The notes under the pieces were generated by a model, which had not been told where the DNA came from, made no database searches, and was given only the letters and a program-made list of their open reading frames with translations. A stretch of DNA of 64,000 nucleotides from Sthenelais limicola (lineage: Eukaryota; Annelida; Polychaeta; Phyllodocida; Sigalionidae): NCBI GenBank assembly GCA_942159475.1, contig OW804094.1:60508966-60572965 (forward strand). The letters are read 5' to 3'. The translations under genes and the position numbers were made by a program. Positions 32,591-42,313 of this stretch are shown here, piece by piece (the first letter of the stretch is position 1; every line of letters starts with the position of its first letter).

Positions 32591-34030
32591 TCATTTGTTT
32601 GTTTGTAGATTATTAATAATCACCTCAAGTGAGACTAGATTAATTGGTTCATAAGGGGTTGCTTCCAGTTGTTCACCGTTTGGGGCTCTAGACCCCAAGT
32701 TCAATGGAGTATTGCTTGCCGGTAGTTTATTTGCCGTCTCAATGCCAATATTGGCAAAGAATTTGTTTATAATACTAGGTACGTTTTCAGCATAGGCCAT
32801 TTGTCCCGTTACAGGATTTATGATCTTATTAATTGTTTTGTGTTTATCCCTTAGGGGTAAATAATCATTTAAAATTTGCCAAAACTTTTTATAATCGTAC
32901 CTATGCTCATGGAGTTGGTCTCTAAAATAATCACTCCGTGCTCGTCTCGTTTCTGAGTTTGCACGATTCCTAAAGTAAACTGCTCTTAGTCTGAATATTT
33001 CCCTTTTTGTCTTTTTATATTTTCGGAAATAGTAGTCTCGGTTGTGGGCAAGATTTAGCAGTTCCTTCGAATACCATGGTGGTTTTTCTTTTTTAGCTTT
33101 ATACCGTTTTTTGGGACACACTTTGTTTGTTATGTTCAAATAATTAGAATAGAGGAGTTTCCATGCAGCGTTTGGTTCAGTACAGTTGTAATATTCATTC
33201 CAGTTTTCAATTAGGCTAACCTCATTGTTGATAGTTACAGCGTTTAGCTTGGTATATGACCTAGCTTGGAAATTACATCTGTTGTGGCTTTCTCTATCTT
33301 TCTTCTTAGTTATAAATATTATACAGTGGTCGCTAAGATTGAATTCTACTATACCTCCCTCGCCTATATGTTTGACATCTGTCAGAATATGGTCCAGTGC
33401 TGTTGCGTTACCATTTAGCCCAAGTCTCGTTGGCAATGTAATCAACGACTGGAGGTGTTTGTTAGATATTAGTTTACTTAGGTCGTCTCTATGACTTTTA
33501 GGATGATTTGAGTCTGGTAACACGTCAATATTCAGATCTCCCATAATGATAATCTCAGCGTTCTGATATTTGTCTCTTGCTAGATCTATAATGGAGATTA
33601 GACTATCACAGAAGGTACCAACATGTCCTGATGGTGGACGGTAAATGTTGCAAAGTATAAGACTTTTAGATAGTGGGTAATTAATGTAGAAACATTGTGC
33701 TTCAATGTCTTTGCTTAAGGTATTTAGATCAGTTAGGGTTGTATATTCTAATATATTATTAATATAGGCGCATAGGCCGCCTCCATTTGCCTGTTCTCGA
33801 TCCAGTCGTTCTAGTGTGTAATTCATAAGATGGAAGTTAGAGCTTAGGATGTCATTTCTCAACCATGTTTCAGAAAAAAGGAATACATCAAATGTTATAT
33901 TCATTAATTCAATTTTTAGTTGTGCCCATTTGTTCATTATCGACCGTATATTCAGGTGGAAATACTTTTTCCCCTTGAGTAAATTACACTCTTTTAGTGT
34001 TGGTTTTAGTTTACAGGAGTACTCATTCAT
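32591..34030 (-). CDS. LINE3 AP-like endonuclease (ORF2 N-terminus)
   Basis: The ATG at 34030 opens 479 residues. Motifs in order are FHLNIRSIMNKW (Asn), FSETWLRN (Glu), YRPPSGHVGT, IMGDLNIDV, ATALDHILTDVKH and NLSDHCIIF. A long basic linker (YRKYKKTKREIFRLRA-like) leads toward the RT. It stops at 32591 right before the RT frame. The start overlaps the stop of the upstream spacer ORF in the string ATGAATGA, an arrangement suited to termination-reinitiation. Role: nicking of target DNA. Confidence 0.85.
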   Translation of the reverse strand: MNEYSCKLKPTLKECNLLKGKKYFHLNIRSIMNKWAQLKIELMNITFDVFLFSETWLRNDILSSNFHLMNYTLERLDREQANGGGLCAYINNILEYTTLTDLNTLSKDIEAQCFYINYPLSKSLILCNIYRPPSGHVGTFCDSLISIIDLARDKYQNAEIIIMGDLNIDVLPDSNHPKSHRDDLSKLISNKHLQSLITLPTRLGLNGNATALDHILTDVKHIGEGGIVEFNLSDHCIIFITKKKDRESHNRCNFQARSYTKLNAVTINNEVSLIENWNEYYNCTEPNAAWKLLYSNYLNITNKVCPKKRYKAKKEKPPWYSKELLNLAHNRDYYFRKYKKTKREIFRLRAVYFRNRANSETRRARSDYFRDQLHEHRYDYKKFWQILNDYLPLRDKHKTINKIINPVTGQMAYAENVPSIINKFFANIGIETANKLPASNTPLNLGSRAPNGEQLEATPYEPINLVSLEVIINNLQTNK

Positions 34031-34997
34031 CGTAACTAATAAATGTTAACTCTAGATAAGATGAGAATAAACTTCTCAGTAAATATGACAGTATAAACCG
34101 ACACATGTTACCAGCGACGATTGTTTTATACTCAGGTGGTAAATGGTACAACATGTTACAACACAGTATTATTGAGTGATAACTCATCGTGGATGTATCA
34201 GTATGTAGGTATGAATAGTGCACTGGTAATAAGTGCTTTAACACAGTAACAGTATCTGAACAAAAATAGTACAGCTGGGATGGGGCAGGTTTCGCCCAAA
34301 TTCTGTTTAGCGTAATAGTAACAGAATAGTAAAGCGCCGATAGTGAGTGCTTTAGCATAGTTACAATATATAGCCAATAATAGTATAGCAGAGTTAGGGC
34401 AAGTATTTCCCTTATCGCCCATGCTCTGTTTAGCGCAACAACAACAAAATATAATAACAGCGTAAAGATTGAACCCGTAGGTAGTCGGTAAGTGAGCCCT
34501 CTAACTAGGTTGGGCCGGTTGGTACTCGTGTACCTGAAACAAAGGTTATTATAGTAAACACTTAGACATAAGGTGAGGTCAGCCTCGCGGTGCCCCCTCT
34601 CGATCCCAGTCAGTGAATAGCCCTCTTGGTGCGGTCCACCAGGCAGAGATATACTCTGCAGTAACATAGTAAGTAAGTGCAATAACAACAGTGAGTGCTT
34701 GGGTGCGAAAGAAACTCCTCGTTCCCTGATACAATGAATAACGATTGATTCGGTATTTAGACGAGCCAATAATGCATAATCAAATAGTAGGTCAGGGTTA
34801 CAATTTGTTAAGCAATAGCATTTGCCAATAGGGATTTCAAATTCATATTTGTAACAAGACTCTATCTCAAGTGTGAAACAATTAGACCTTAGCTTTTGGA
34901 TTAGCTCCCTATAACAATATCTGAGAGTTATATCATATTTATACAGATCATTGGTACTCGTGACAATGGGAACAGGTAATTGCTGCTTGCTAAACAT
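34023..34997 (-). CDS. LINE3 spacer ORF between ORF1 and ORF2, unknown
   Basis: 324 codons, ATG at 34997, rich in Leu, Tyr and Ser, with no recognised domain. The DNA at 34216-34446 is two imperfect tandem units of about 115 bp (AGTGCTTTAACACAG at 34232, AGTGCTTTAGCATAG at 34347), which gives a repeated protein segment. It may be a non-coding inter-ORF spacer that happens to be open. The overlap of its TGA with the endonuclease ATG argues for translation coupling, but the composition looks non-protein-like. Confidence 0.35.
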   Translation of the reverse strand: MFSKQQLPVPIVTSTNDLYKYDITLRYCYRELIQKLRSNCFTLEIESCYKYEFEIPIGKCYCLTNCNPDLLFDYALLARLNTESIVIHCIRERGVSFAPKHSLLLLHLLTMLLQSISLPGGPHQEGYSLTGIERGHREADLTLCLSVYYNNLCFRYTSTNRPNLVRGLTYRLPTGSIFTLLLYFVVVALNRAWAIREILALTLLYYYWLYIVTMLKHSLSALYYSVTITLNRIWAKPAPSQLYYFCSDTVTVLKHLLPVHYSYLHTDTSTMSYHSIILCCNMLYHLPPEYKTIVAGNMCRFILSYLLRSLFSSYLELTFISYDE

Positions 34998-35146
34998 TAA
35001 TTATATGAGACCCATATACATTATATGATGTGCAAGAGTCAGGTAGTGATAAACAGTCAAAGGTTAGTAATACCTTAGGTATCGTTTGAAATCTCTGGGA
35101 ATCGCTGGGGAAAGAAAGGGGGGAGAGGCATTTGCCGTATTGTGAG

Positions 35147-35780
35147 TTACTGGGCATTATATCGATGACATTTCTCCAGCTGTCTAGCCCAGTCGCGCAC
35201 TACGTAATTCTTCGGATGGAGTCCATCACTTAGGGCACCATAGTTGTTGTGGGTTCTGCCGTAGATTCTTCGGTGAACCTTCCCTGTTAGGGTTGGATGT
35301 ATAATTCCCCTGATCATGTTGTGATACTTTATGAAGTAATTGACGTCCCGTATCGCTTGATTTAGTATCAGTTGTTCGGGGTCAAAATGGAATTCATGAT
35401 TATATGTATTTAACGACATCCCACAAATGCCGGTAAAAATAGGGGTGATTTCAGGAAACCTTGTATACATATCATCAGTCACCGTCTCGATTATATTGAT
35501 CATGTGGTTTTCAATGGCTTGACTTTCTGGCCATCTAACGTATACTCGCTTGGTAATTGAATGTCTAATAGTGACATCACAAATTCCTCCCAGGAATACG
35601 ACGTTCGAGGGTCTGAAGTGATATATATCGTTCTGACCTTGTTCATATAGACGTTTTATGCCCCTGCCAGGTAGCGTTCGGATTCGAATTTCTTCATTCT
35701 GAAGATACTGATAAAGAGTTTTACCCCGGGAATCACATAAAACTAGTGTTTTAACTTGGGAAATGTCTTCTTGGAAGGCC
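35147..35780 (-). CDS. LINE3 SGNH-hydrolase (esterase-like) ORF
   Basis: It reads from the ATG at about 35782 (MAFQEDISQVK) for 211 residues. SGNH blocks are TLVLCDSRGKTL (nucleophile Ser in CDS), FLGGICDVT (Gly block; Asp where GxND Asn is usual) and SDGLHPKNY (Asp-His). SGNH esterases occur in CR1-group ORF1 proteins and are thought to act on lipids or membranes. The upstream acidic ORF stops at TGA and the ATG follows two bases later (TGAGTATG), so coupled reinitiation or an ancestral fusion is possible. Confidence 0.75.
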
Positions 35781-35784
35781 ATAC

Positions 35785-36551
35785 TCACTTCTGCTTTGTC
35801 TGTTTGTCTTTTGGAATACCAGACTGAGGAACTTGTGAATGAGTTCTCCTATTCGCACCACGTGTTGGACTTTTTGGCTCCGAATCGGCAGGTAGGTCTT
35901 GTCTCACTGAAAGCAAGGTGGAAGGTGAGGTCCCGCTCGTGCTTGGGGTACGATTGGGCCTCGTGTCACGGCCAGTTTTAGACGCTGATGATTGAGCTAG
36001 GTGCGTTTTCATGGATGATTGCCTTGTAGTGGGGGCCGTGACTGCGCTCGAGGTTGATTGGGTTGACGCAGCTGGTTTATGCTGGACAGGTTTAGAAACA
36101 GCTATTTTAGCTAGGGGGGGCTCCTGGGTCTGGTTTTGGGCCACAGGTTCAGGTACCTTAGGTGTGTTTCCCGGTTTATTGTCCTGCTTATTTTCCAGGG
36201 GGGGGGCCCCATGGTCATTTTCTGTAGCTTGTTTCACTTCCTCTTCTCCAGGGGCCTGTAATGCTTCAGCTTCATCTCCTTCTCTTTGCTCTTGCTCTAC
36301 GCCTAGTTCAGAATCAGTTTCATATTCAGAATCTTCTTCTTCATTGGCTTTAACTCGCATTTGCTCTCTGTCTTCACGGATACTCGTCTCAATCTCCCTT
36401 CTTTGCATACGGAAGTATTGCATCTCTGCTTCCTCATCTTCATCTTCATTTGGGATACCCTGGTCTTCCTCAGATCGTTCAAGCGAGGGCATATCAGTTG
36501 TATCGTACTCATATTCAAAGGTTGGCGGTTCTTGAGCATCTAGGTCCTCCT
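35785..36551 (-). CDS. LINE3 acidic, disordered linker ORF
   Basis: It reads in one frame from the C run at about 36560 (APHEEDLDAQEPPTF) through an acidic segment (EDEDEEAEMQ, EEDSEYETDSELGVEQEQ) into a Pro/Ser/Thr/Lys-rich disordered tail ending KDKQTKQK at TGA 35785. No domain. It joins the NADAR ORF through a nine-C run in which a one-base slip would fuse both frames. It may be the continuous middle of a long ORF1 protein between NADAR and SGNH. Confidence 0.6.
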
Positions 36552-37732
36552 CATGAGGGGCTGGGGGGGGGTACTTGGGTCATGAAGTCCCTTCTGATCT
36601 CTTCCCTGACTTCCATCAGAATGTTTCCATGGTGGTTTTTACCGCTCCATTGAACATTTTTTTCCAAGATAGCGCTATTACTTAACATGATACCCGTTCC
36701 CCACCACCTGTCATACGTGCATTCTGCCAGTACCGACATGCCAGTATCAAGCAGGTCAATTCTTGGTCCTTCACATTTAGTGAATTTTGTTTTCAGGACG
36801 TCTTTCATGACCTGGTTCTTAATCTTGTCCCATATTTCGTTTTTACCACAACGTTTCCCCCATCTTTTTGCATTTCTGGGACAGGTCGATTTCGCGATCG
36901 TGGCGGCTATTAACGGATTGCCAGTCTGAATCGCCTTTGTGTACTGGTAGGCCTGTTCTGCAGAAGAAAAGTCCTTGCCGTTGAATCTAAACAGGCTGGT
37001 ACTAAAGTTAGAAAACATAGAATGTTCCCCCTGATAGCCCATAGCCCCCTCTATCTCCTTGGTCTTGACCTCAGAAATTCTAATGCCCGATGGGAGGTGG
37101 TCTAGTTGGTCAAAGGAATATTCCGTATTATTAACTTTCATCTTTCCTCTAGCAAGTGATATCTTGTGCCCCGATTTAGTGGTTTTGGCATGTGCCATTA
37201 CCTGGCGCATATCTGCATGTTGTCTGGCCAGAGATTCGGGGAGATCTGGATTAAAGTACACCTTAGCGTACTGGGGGAAGTTTTTTAGACGCGATTTACA
37301 ACGAAAAAGCCTGTTTCTGGCGTCTTCAGTTTTAAATTTCAAGATGATATTACGGGAAGCGTTCTTCCTCTTGGGTTTTGTACCTATGCGCGAGGCGAAT
37401 TCGAGATCCTCTATAGAGAAGGTTAGGTCGATTGCACAACAGAGCTCCGTCATTTTTCGCCATGTCACGGTACGCGGATCCCTCGTTTCATCTTGTGATT
37501 CTATAAAGCCCGAAATTATGATGTGTTTCTTTCTCAGACCTCTGTCTAATTCGAGACAGTAGTTCTCCAAATTGGTAGTGACTAAGTTTTGATGGGACAT
37601 TTCCAACTCTAGTTGTTGAATTCTGTTGTGCAAACGGTTGGTGTACGCATGGAGTCGATCCACCTTATTAGCCGTAGGCATAAATTCCCTACACTGTTGC
37701 TCGAGATTAGTTATTCTTTCTTCAGAAGTCAT
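36551..37732 (-). CDS. LINE3 ORF1: coiled coil + RRM-like + NADAR domain
   Basis: The start is chosen at the ATG 37732-37730 (MTSEERITNLEQQ); the frame is open further up but without a better context. 393 residues: coiled coil about 5-65; RRM-like and C-terminal domain about 68-225 (KKHIIISGFIES, NIILKFKTEDARNRLF); NADAR about 236-380. NADAR marks: SMFSNF (238-243), AEQAYQYTKA (258-267), W301, VMKDVLKTKF, LLDTG (327-331), ECTYDRWWGTG (337-347), GKNHHGNILMEVR (364-376). This copy keeps the Lys, Glu and Asp/Trp positions typical of NADAR. NADAR proteins bind or hydrolyse ADP-ribose-type N-glycosides. The NADAR part is intact. Confidence 0.88.
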   Translation of the reverse strand: MTSEERITNLEQQCREFMPTANKVDRLHAYTNRLHNRIQQLELEMSHQNLVTTNLENYCLELDRGLRKKHIIISGFIESQDETRDPRTVTWRKMTELCCAIDLTFSIEDLEFASRIGTKPKRKNASRNIILKFKTEDARNRLFRCKSRLKNFPQYAKVYFNPDLPESLARQHADMRQVMAHAKTTKSGHKISLARGKMKVNNTEYSFDQLDHLPSGIRISEVKTKEIEGAMGYQGEHSMFSNFSTSLFRFNGKDFSSAEQAYQYTKAIQTGNPLIAATIAKSTCPRNAKRWGKRCGKNEIWDKIKNQVMKDVLKTKFTKCEGPRIDLLDTGMSVLAECTYDRWWGTGIMLSNSAILEKNVQWSGKNHHGNILMEVREEIRRDFMTQVPPPSPS

Positions 37733-38150
37733 TTTGGATAAGGGAGGATGTTTCAATAATATTATGTGTGGATTAGAAGCGAATTCTAGGGATGAATGTT
37801 CACATGTGACAGCAATAGCAATAGCATAGGTCCAAGCAAAAGTCAGGTTTGAGTGCGACCCGGGCATAAACAAAGCAATAACATTGGTGTTAGATATAGC
37901 TATACCTGTACCGGTGTTCCCAGTCTCTATGTATTCATATGTATCCGACTTTAGAACATTGTCTGTGCTCGTATCCTTCACATTAAAATCCTATTTTTGC
38001 TTCCATACGTTTGTAGACCAGATATGGTGAGATGTGTAGGTGAGGTGATATGAATTGAGGTTGGAGAGCCCCGCATAGGTGAAAATATGAATCTATATGG
38101 AGAGCGGTCGGTACACACGTCCGCACGCCATCGGTAATCCACACTATGTG

Positions 38151-39793
38151 GCATGAGGTGTCCCGTATATAAAGAGTGCCATGAAAGAATCGCACAGTGT
38201 GAGTCTTCAATAGGCCCTGGATTGGCTGGGCAGCTGCAACTTGCTTCTTTGCCCTTGCCACATCAGCTGCTGTGGCTTCCACAAAGTCACACATGGTGAT
38301 ATTCACCCTCGCCCAATCAAGAAACTCCTTGCTGCTGCTGATGTGTGTTTCCTTCTTCACTGCAAGGGAGGCCGACCTCTTGATCGATCCCCCTAGGCCG
38401 TCACATGGGCCCTTGCCATGTCCGGCCTCGTGATAGTCCCACCCCATAATTTGTGTTTCCAGAATCGTTTCGCTTTGGGCAATGAGGTGCACCATTGATT
38501 TGTTGCGGTATTGGTTGCATGGGGAATCGGTGATGATGTAGATACCCTGAAGGTTTTGGTTCAGGGTTGTCAGCCATATTTTGAGCTCTGGAACGGTCCT
38601 TTTTAAGAATGCCACGGTTGTTGGAGCAGCATGGGACATCTCTCCACTTACACCGATGAAGTTCTTGTGGATGACAGACCCATCCACATTAGCATATGCC
38701 ACCATCGGGTGGATGGTCACCTGGGTGGAGCCGTAGAAGGTGACTGACGGTTCATTCTGGAAACGGCAGGTGTAATTCTCACTGTAGTCCATTTGAATCA
38801 CAACAAAGTTTGGCGGGACCGAGGCCTTCAACCGTGCTACCTCCCGGAATTGGATTTTGAGGCGTGCAATATGATGGCGCATCTGGTCAAACTCATACTC
38901 ACAGAGAATCAGAAAGTCCTCTTTATTCATGTTGTAGTGCAACCTCTTTGGTACTTTATACTTTGCACCTTTCTGAGTTGTTGACTCAACCACTTTCCAC
39001 TCGTGGAAGAAGATTTGTTCCTTCTGTATATCTTTGATCAACTCTGTTATCCCGTGTTCCCCAAGGTCAAGGAACTCCTCAGTGGTGGTGGTAGGAACAA
39101 CAGATGTGTCCTTAGGCAGCTGTTGTTTAATTGCCTGCACTTTGAGTCGGCAGTTTGCACATTTGACACAGAGGCACTGGCGCCTTTCTGTGTTTTGTAG
39201 CGAGCGGTAATTAGCCGGAATCTTGCGAGAAAATGAGGCAAATGAGATATGGACATCTTTGTGATTGTCTCGGAACTTCTTCCAGAGATTTTTTTTGGTG
39301 TCATTAAGACCTCTCTTCCCAGAATTCCTCATTGATGGTAAAAATGCATTTGACAGGATCCTCAATGAAGCGACTGACAAGCTTGCATCGCTTCAGGTAC
39401 AACTTAGTCCGTTGGAGCTTTGGTTGCCGTTGATGGAAGATGCTGTTTCGACTGGTGCCAATTTTTTTGGCAAGAAGGCTTGCACACCCATACTTTTTGG
39501 TAGCTGAGGAGGGCACTGCAACAACCTCCTTCCTGGCTTTCTTCTCACTTAGGCTGACCTTTTTTGAAAGGATGTTGAAAGCTGTCAGGTTTTTTGCCAG
39601 TTCTGGGTGTTTACGGGGAGTTACCCCTGACTCACGGAGAGTGGTTACAGCCTCCCTCTCTGGTGTTGACAGCTCTTTTTCTCCTTTTGTTGGCCCCTCA
39701 AGTTTCTTTACACTCAGGTCATGTATTGTTCTTTTTAACTTCTTCACCTCCCTTTCTTTCTCCCCAATACTCCCTTCGGACGACTTTAGCTTT
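38151..39793 (-). pseudogene. Transposase-like gene, main exon up to the LINE3 insertion
   Basis: The exon begins at about 39793 (acceptor CAAGAG, phase-matched to the previous exon). It reads a basic coil (KLKSSEGSIGEKEREVKKL), then Lys/Thr-rich DNA-binding-like sequence. Near 39355 one extra A shifts the frame; the second frame carries KRGLNDTKKNLWKKF, a CLCVKCANC Cys cluster and an RNase H-like core: VIQMDYSENYTC (about 38785), IITDSPCNQYRNK (about 38515) and HEAGHGKGPCDGLGG (about 38400). It ends RDTSCH at 38151, where LINE3 begins. I know this motif set from uncharacterised invertebrate proteins; a DDE-type transposase origin is inferred. The frameshift and insertion make it a pseudogene. 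Confidence 0.7.
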
Positions 39794-39800
39794 CTCTTGA

Positions 39801-40847
39801 GTCAACGTATCTCATTGTAGAATGGCCGGGCCACATCAAGGCTGTAATTAAATTCCAAAAATTCCCCTAATAAGACTATAATTATATAGGCTATATAAGC
39901 TAAAGAGAAAATAGCTAATATTGGTTCTCTATGGTAATGAGTAAACAGAAAAGAAGACACTCGACAAAGCCTGTTTAAATTTCATGTATATATTTTGCAC
40001 AATAAAAGTTGTATTAGGTATATATTCTATCATCACAATATCTCTTGGATACCTGTCCTACTCAAACCTACACAAAATCAATGTCCCATATTCTAAGTAT
40101 ACATACTACATTTATAAATACATGTTTACATACATACGTACATACATATACACACATGCATACCATTATTATAGCATTTGTACACATAGATACATGTAAT
40201 CAAATAATCGTAGTTTGTCATGAGAATAACATAACTCATGCATAATCTGAAACAAAGCTGAATATAAAAACACAAACTTACACTGACCCATTTACACATG
40301 ACTCAGAAAACAACAATGGTAATGAGTAGATACTGAAAAGGTCCTCAAAGTGAAATAAAGAATAGCCATAATGGAATAAGAACAGAATAGTCCTAATGGA
40401 AAAGCTCAGAATATGAAATATGTGACAATCATATAAAGATTTAGGTAAATATCTCTGTAAATGCATGCCTGTACATTTCTGTTAATATCTTAGCAAAAAT
40501 ATAATGTATACAGGGACAAAACTTTAGTGATTCTTGTATTGCAATCCCCAGGGGAAATAGGGCCGAGGGGTCCTGAGCGAACTGAAAAATGAAAAACATC
40601 AATATAACTGAATGGAAGTGTAATTTGACAAGAGAACCAGGAAGACAAATAATACCAATTTCTTATGAACAATACTAGTTTTTGATAAACTTCTAAAAAA
40701 TATAAGTATTCTCTGATAAAGTTCTGCCTTGTACCCTAAACGTTCGAATCATACTCATAAAACATCAATCAGGTAATAAAACTTCAAACATTATAACTTT
40801 AAATATAAGATATCAAGTTTCTAAACAAAGTCATGATCTAAACTTAC
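39801..40847 (-). other. Intron of the transposase-like gene
   Basis: AT-rich, between donor 40847 downward (GTAAGT) and the acceptor near 39794. No gene on either strand; CATA-rich microsatellite-like tract at about 40120-40200. Confidence 0.5.
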
Positions 40848-41058
40848 CGAGATGGACCTGGCTGTATGGCAGCTGGAGCGGAAATGTGTACCTCTGCTGG
40901 AGTGGGAACCTCCGCTGGAGTGGGCGGCTCCTTATGGGCTGGGGCTTGTTCAGGGGATGGACCTGGATCCTCCGGCAGATACTCTTGGCCATGATCCTCA
41001 GCTGGATATGTAATGGGGGTTCCATCGTCGTCCACATCTGAATCTGAATAACCAAATC
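40848..41058 (-). CDS. Transposase-like gene, internal exon (acidic, Pro-rich)
   Basis: 211 bases between acceptor CTCCCCTTAG and donor CG|GTAAGT. It encodes GFGYSDSDVDDDGTPITYPA followed by a Pro/Glu-rich repeat (TPAEVPTPAEV). It enters in phase 1 and leaves in phase 2, matching the exon at 41757-41835 and the start of the main exon. No domain. Confidence 0.6.
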
Positions 41059-41756
41059 CTAAGGGGAGTAATTGATCTTCAAGGATAATCTGTCGGGCCC
41101 TTCAATTCCTCCATCTCTTTTTCACTCCCACCTATAAATTCACCTCCTCACTCTATTCTTTCCTTGTCAGTGGCCCTTCCCAATCTACCTTTCCCTTTTC
41201 GTTCATTCAAAAAAAAACCTTGCCGCAACCCCACCCCCGCCCAACCAACTAAGAGAGAGAAACAAAGCACACTGAGAGGGGGGGGACAATCTGCTATTGT
41301 ATATTGCATTATCCTGCCTTGTCGTAAAGACCAGCTGCCGAAATTCAGCCAACATACGTGAGTTATGGGATAGCATTGAAATCACTTCAAAATCAATTCC
41401 TTGAAAAAAATTATTTTGGGGCAAAATATACCCAGGTAACCTCACTGGAGGAGATCTATGTAAGCCATCACGAAAGGTAGAGCCCTGTACATACAGTAAG
41501 TAAAAAGCCTTTTAACACTTTGCTATGTCATACTTGAGAAATGATTAGTGTGGATTAGCAAATATACTCTATATGATGACCTTAGAAAAGGGATATTTGA
41601 TACACTGTCTTGAAATTTGGTACATACGACATAAAGCGTCCCAAAAATGAAAATATTTCCATAAACACAGCTTGTGAATAAAACAGTTAGAAAAAGATAA
41701 ATTTCGCGACTTCCAACTTATTTGTCTGCAACAGATCACATAATATTATAGCATAC

Positions 41757-41835
41757 CTGTTGGGCGGAAGTTATCACAGGCAGAGGCAGCCGATGTTGAT
41801 GGTTCAGCTGTCAGCCGCAAAGATTTGTCGAACCC
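41757..41835 (-). CDS. Transposase-like gene, small internal exon
   Basis: 79 bases between acceptor TTTTAG and donor CAG|GTATGC, reading GFDKSLRLTAEPSTSAAS and on to RPT. It joins in phase to the exon at 40848-41058. Its link to the exon upstream needs a one-base correction, probably in a seven-A run. Confidence 0.55.
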
Positions 41836-42025
41836 CTAAAACCATTCATAAAACTTTGGCTTACTTTTGGAAACATTATATCAATATATGAATCCGTACT
41901 TTCAAGCCATATACATGTGATTAATCTTTAGACTTAAAATAGATCTATGTATATTATAGGCTATAGATGAGTACATCAACATCATGTGTAAACTTTTATT
42001 TATAGTATTAAACCCTTCAAATTAC

Positions 42026-42176
42026 CTTTTTTTGATTGAGTCTGGCCCTGGTTAACCGCCTTTCTCTGCCTCGCTGCCTCTACCTTATTCTTGACGGCAG
42101 CCCGGTATTCTCGCATGTACACTATCTTCTGTTGACGAGATGATTCCGTCAGGTCTGCATGTGCAATGTAGTATTT
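42026..42176 (-). CDS. Transposase-like gene, basic N-terminal exon
   Basis: 151 bases between acceptor TTTCTGACAG and donor AAAG|GTAATT. It encodes a helical, basic segment (KYYIAHADLTESSRQQKIVY, MREYRAAVKNKVEAARQRK), like the charged N-termini of this family. It ends in phase 1 after AAAAAAAG while the next exon is phase 0. Confidence 0.6.
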
Positions 42177-42286
42177 CTGTCAGAAATAAAATTCATTTGA
42201 ATTAATTTGAATTAACCAAATCTTAAAATAATGGACCTGTATGGGTACCATCCTGTCCGCGCCAAATCTTTCCGTGCTGTACTTAC

Positions 42287-42313
42287 CACGACAGCCTCCC
42301 AGGACCGGTATGA
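42287..42313 (-). CDS. Transposase-like gene, 27-bp microexon
   Basis: Acceptor TTTTAG, then nine codons SYRSWEAVV, then donor GTAAGT. Phase 0 on both sides, in phase with the exons at 42026-42176 and 43035-43100. Confidence 0.5.

Larger units (their letters stand above)
30860..38150 (-). mobile_element. LINE3: CR1/L2-like non-LTR element with NADAR and SGNH in ORF1
   Basis: The 3' end is the poly(A) read as T at 30860-30871, preceded by AATAAA; the 3' UTR matches LINE5 at 53406-53530. The 5' end is placed at about 38150 because the host gene frame is lost there, and the bases below it (GGACGTGTGT, ACCGCTC) resemble the 5' end of LINE6 at about 52570-52620. In minus-strand order: 5' UTR, ORF1 (NADAR), acidic linker ORF, SGNH ORF, spacer ORF, endonuclease, RT, 3' UTR; about 7.3 kb. 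It splits the last exon of the transposase-like gene. Only ATGC is shared at the ends, so no clear target duplication. Confidence 0.8.

Noticed and set aside
36551..37732. Host NADAR/YbiA-like gene instead of LINE ORF1
   Set aside because: It lies in frame behind an L1 ORF1p-like coil and RRM, and upstream of SGNH, endonuclease and RT on the same strand; the order repeats in LINE1 and LINE4.
37733..37981. Longer N-terminus for the LINE3 NADAR ORF
   Set aside because: Open upstream but hydrophobic, not coil-like, and starting with GTG; the ATG at 37732 begins the coiled coil.
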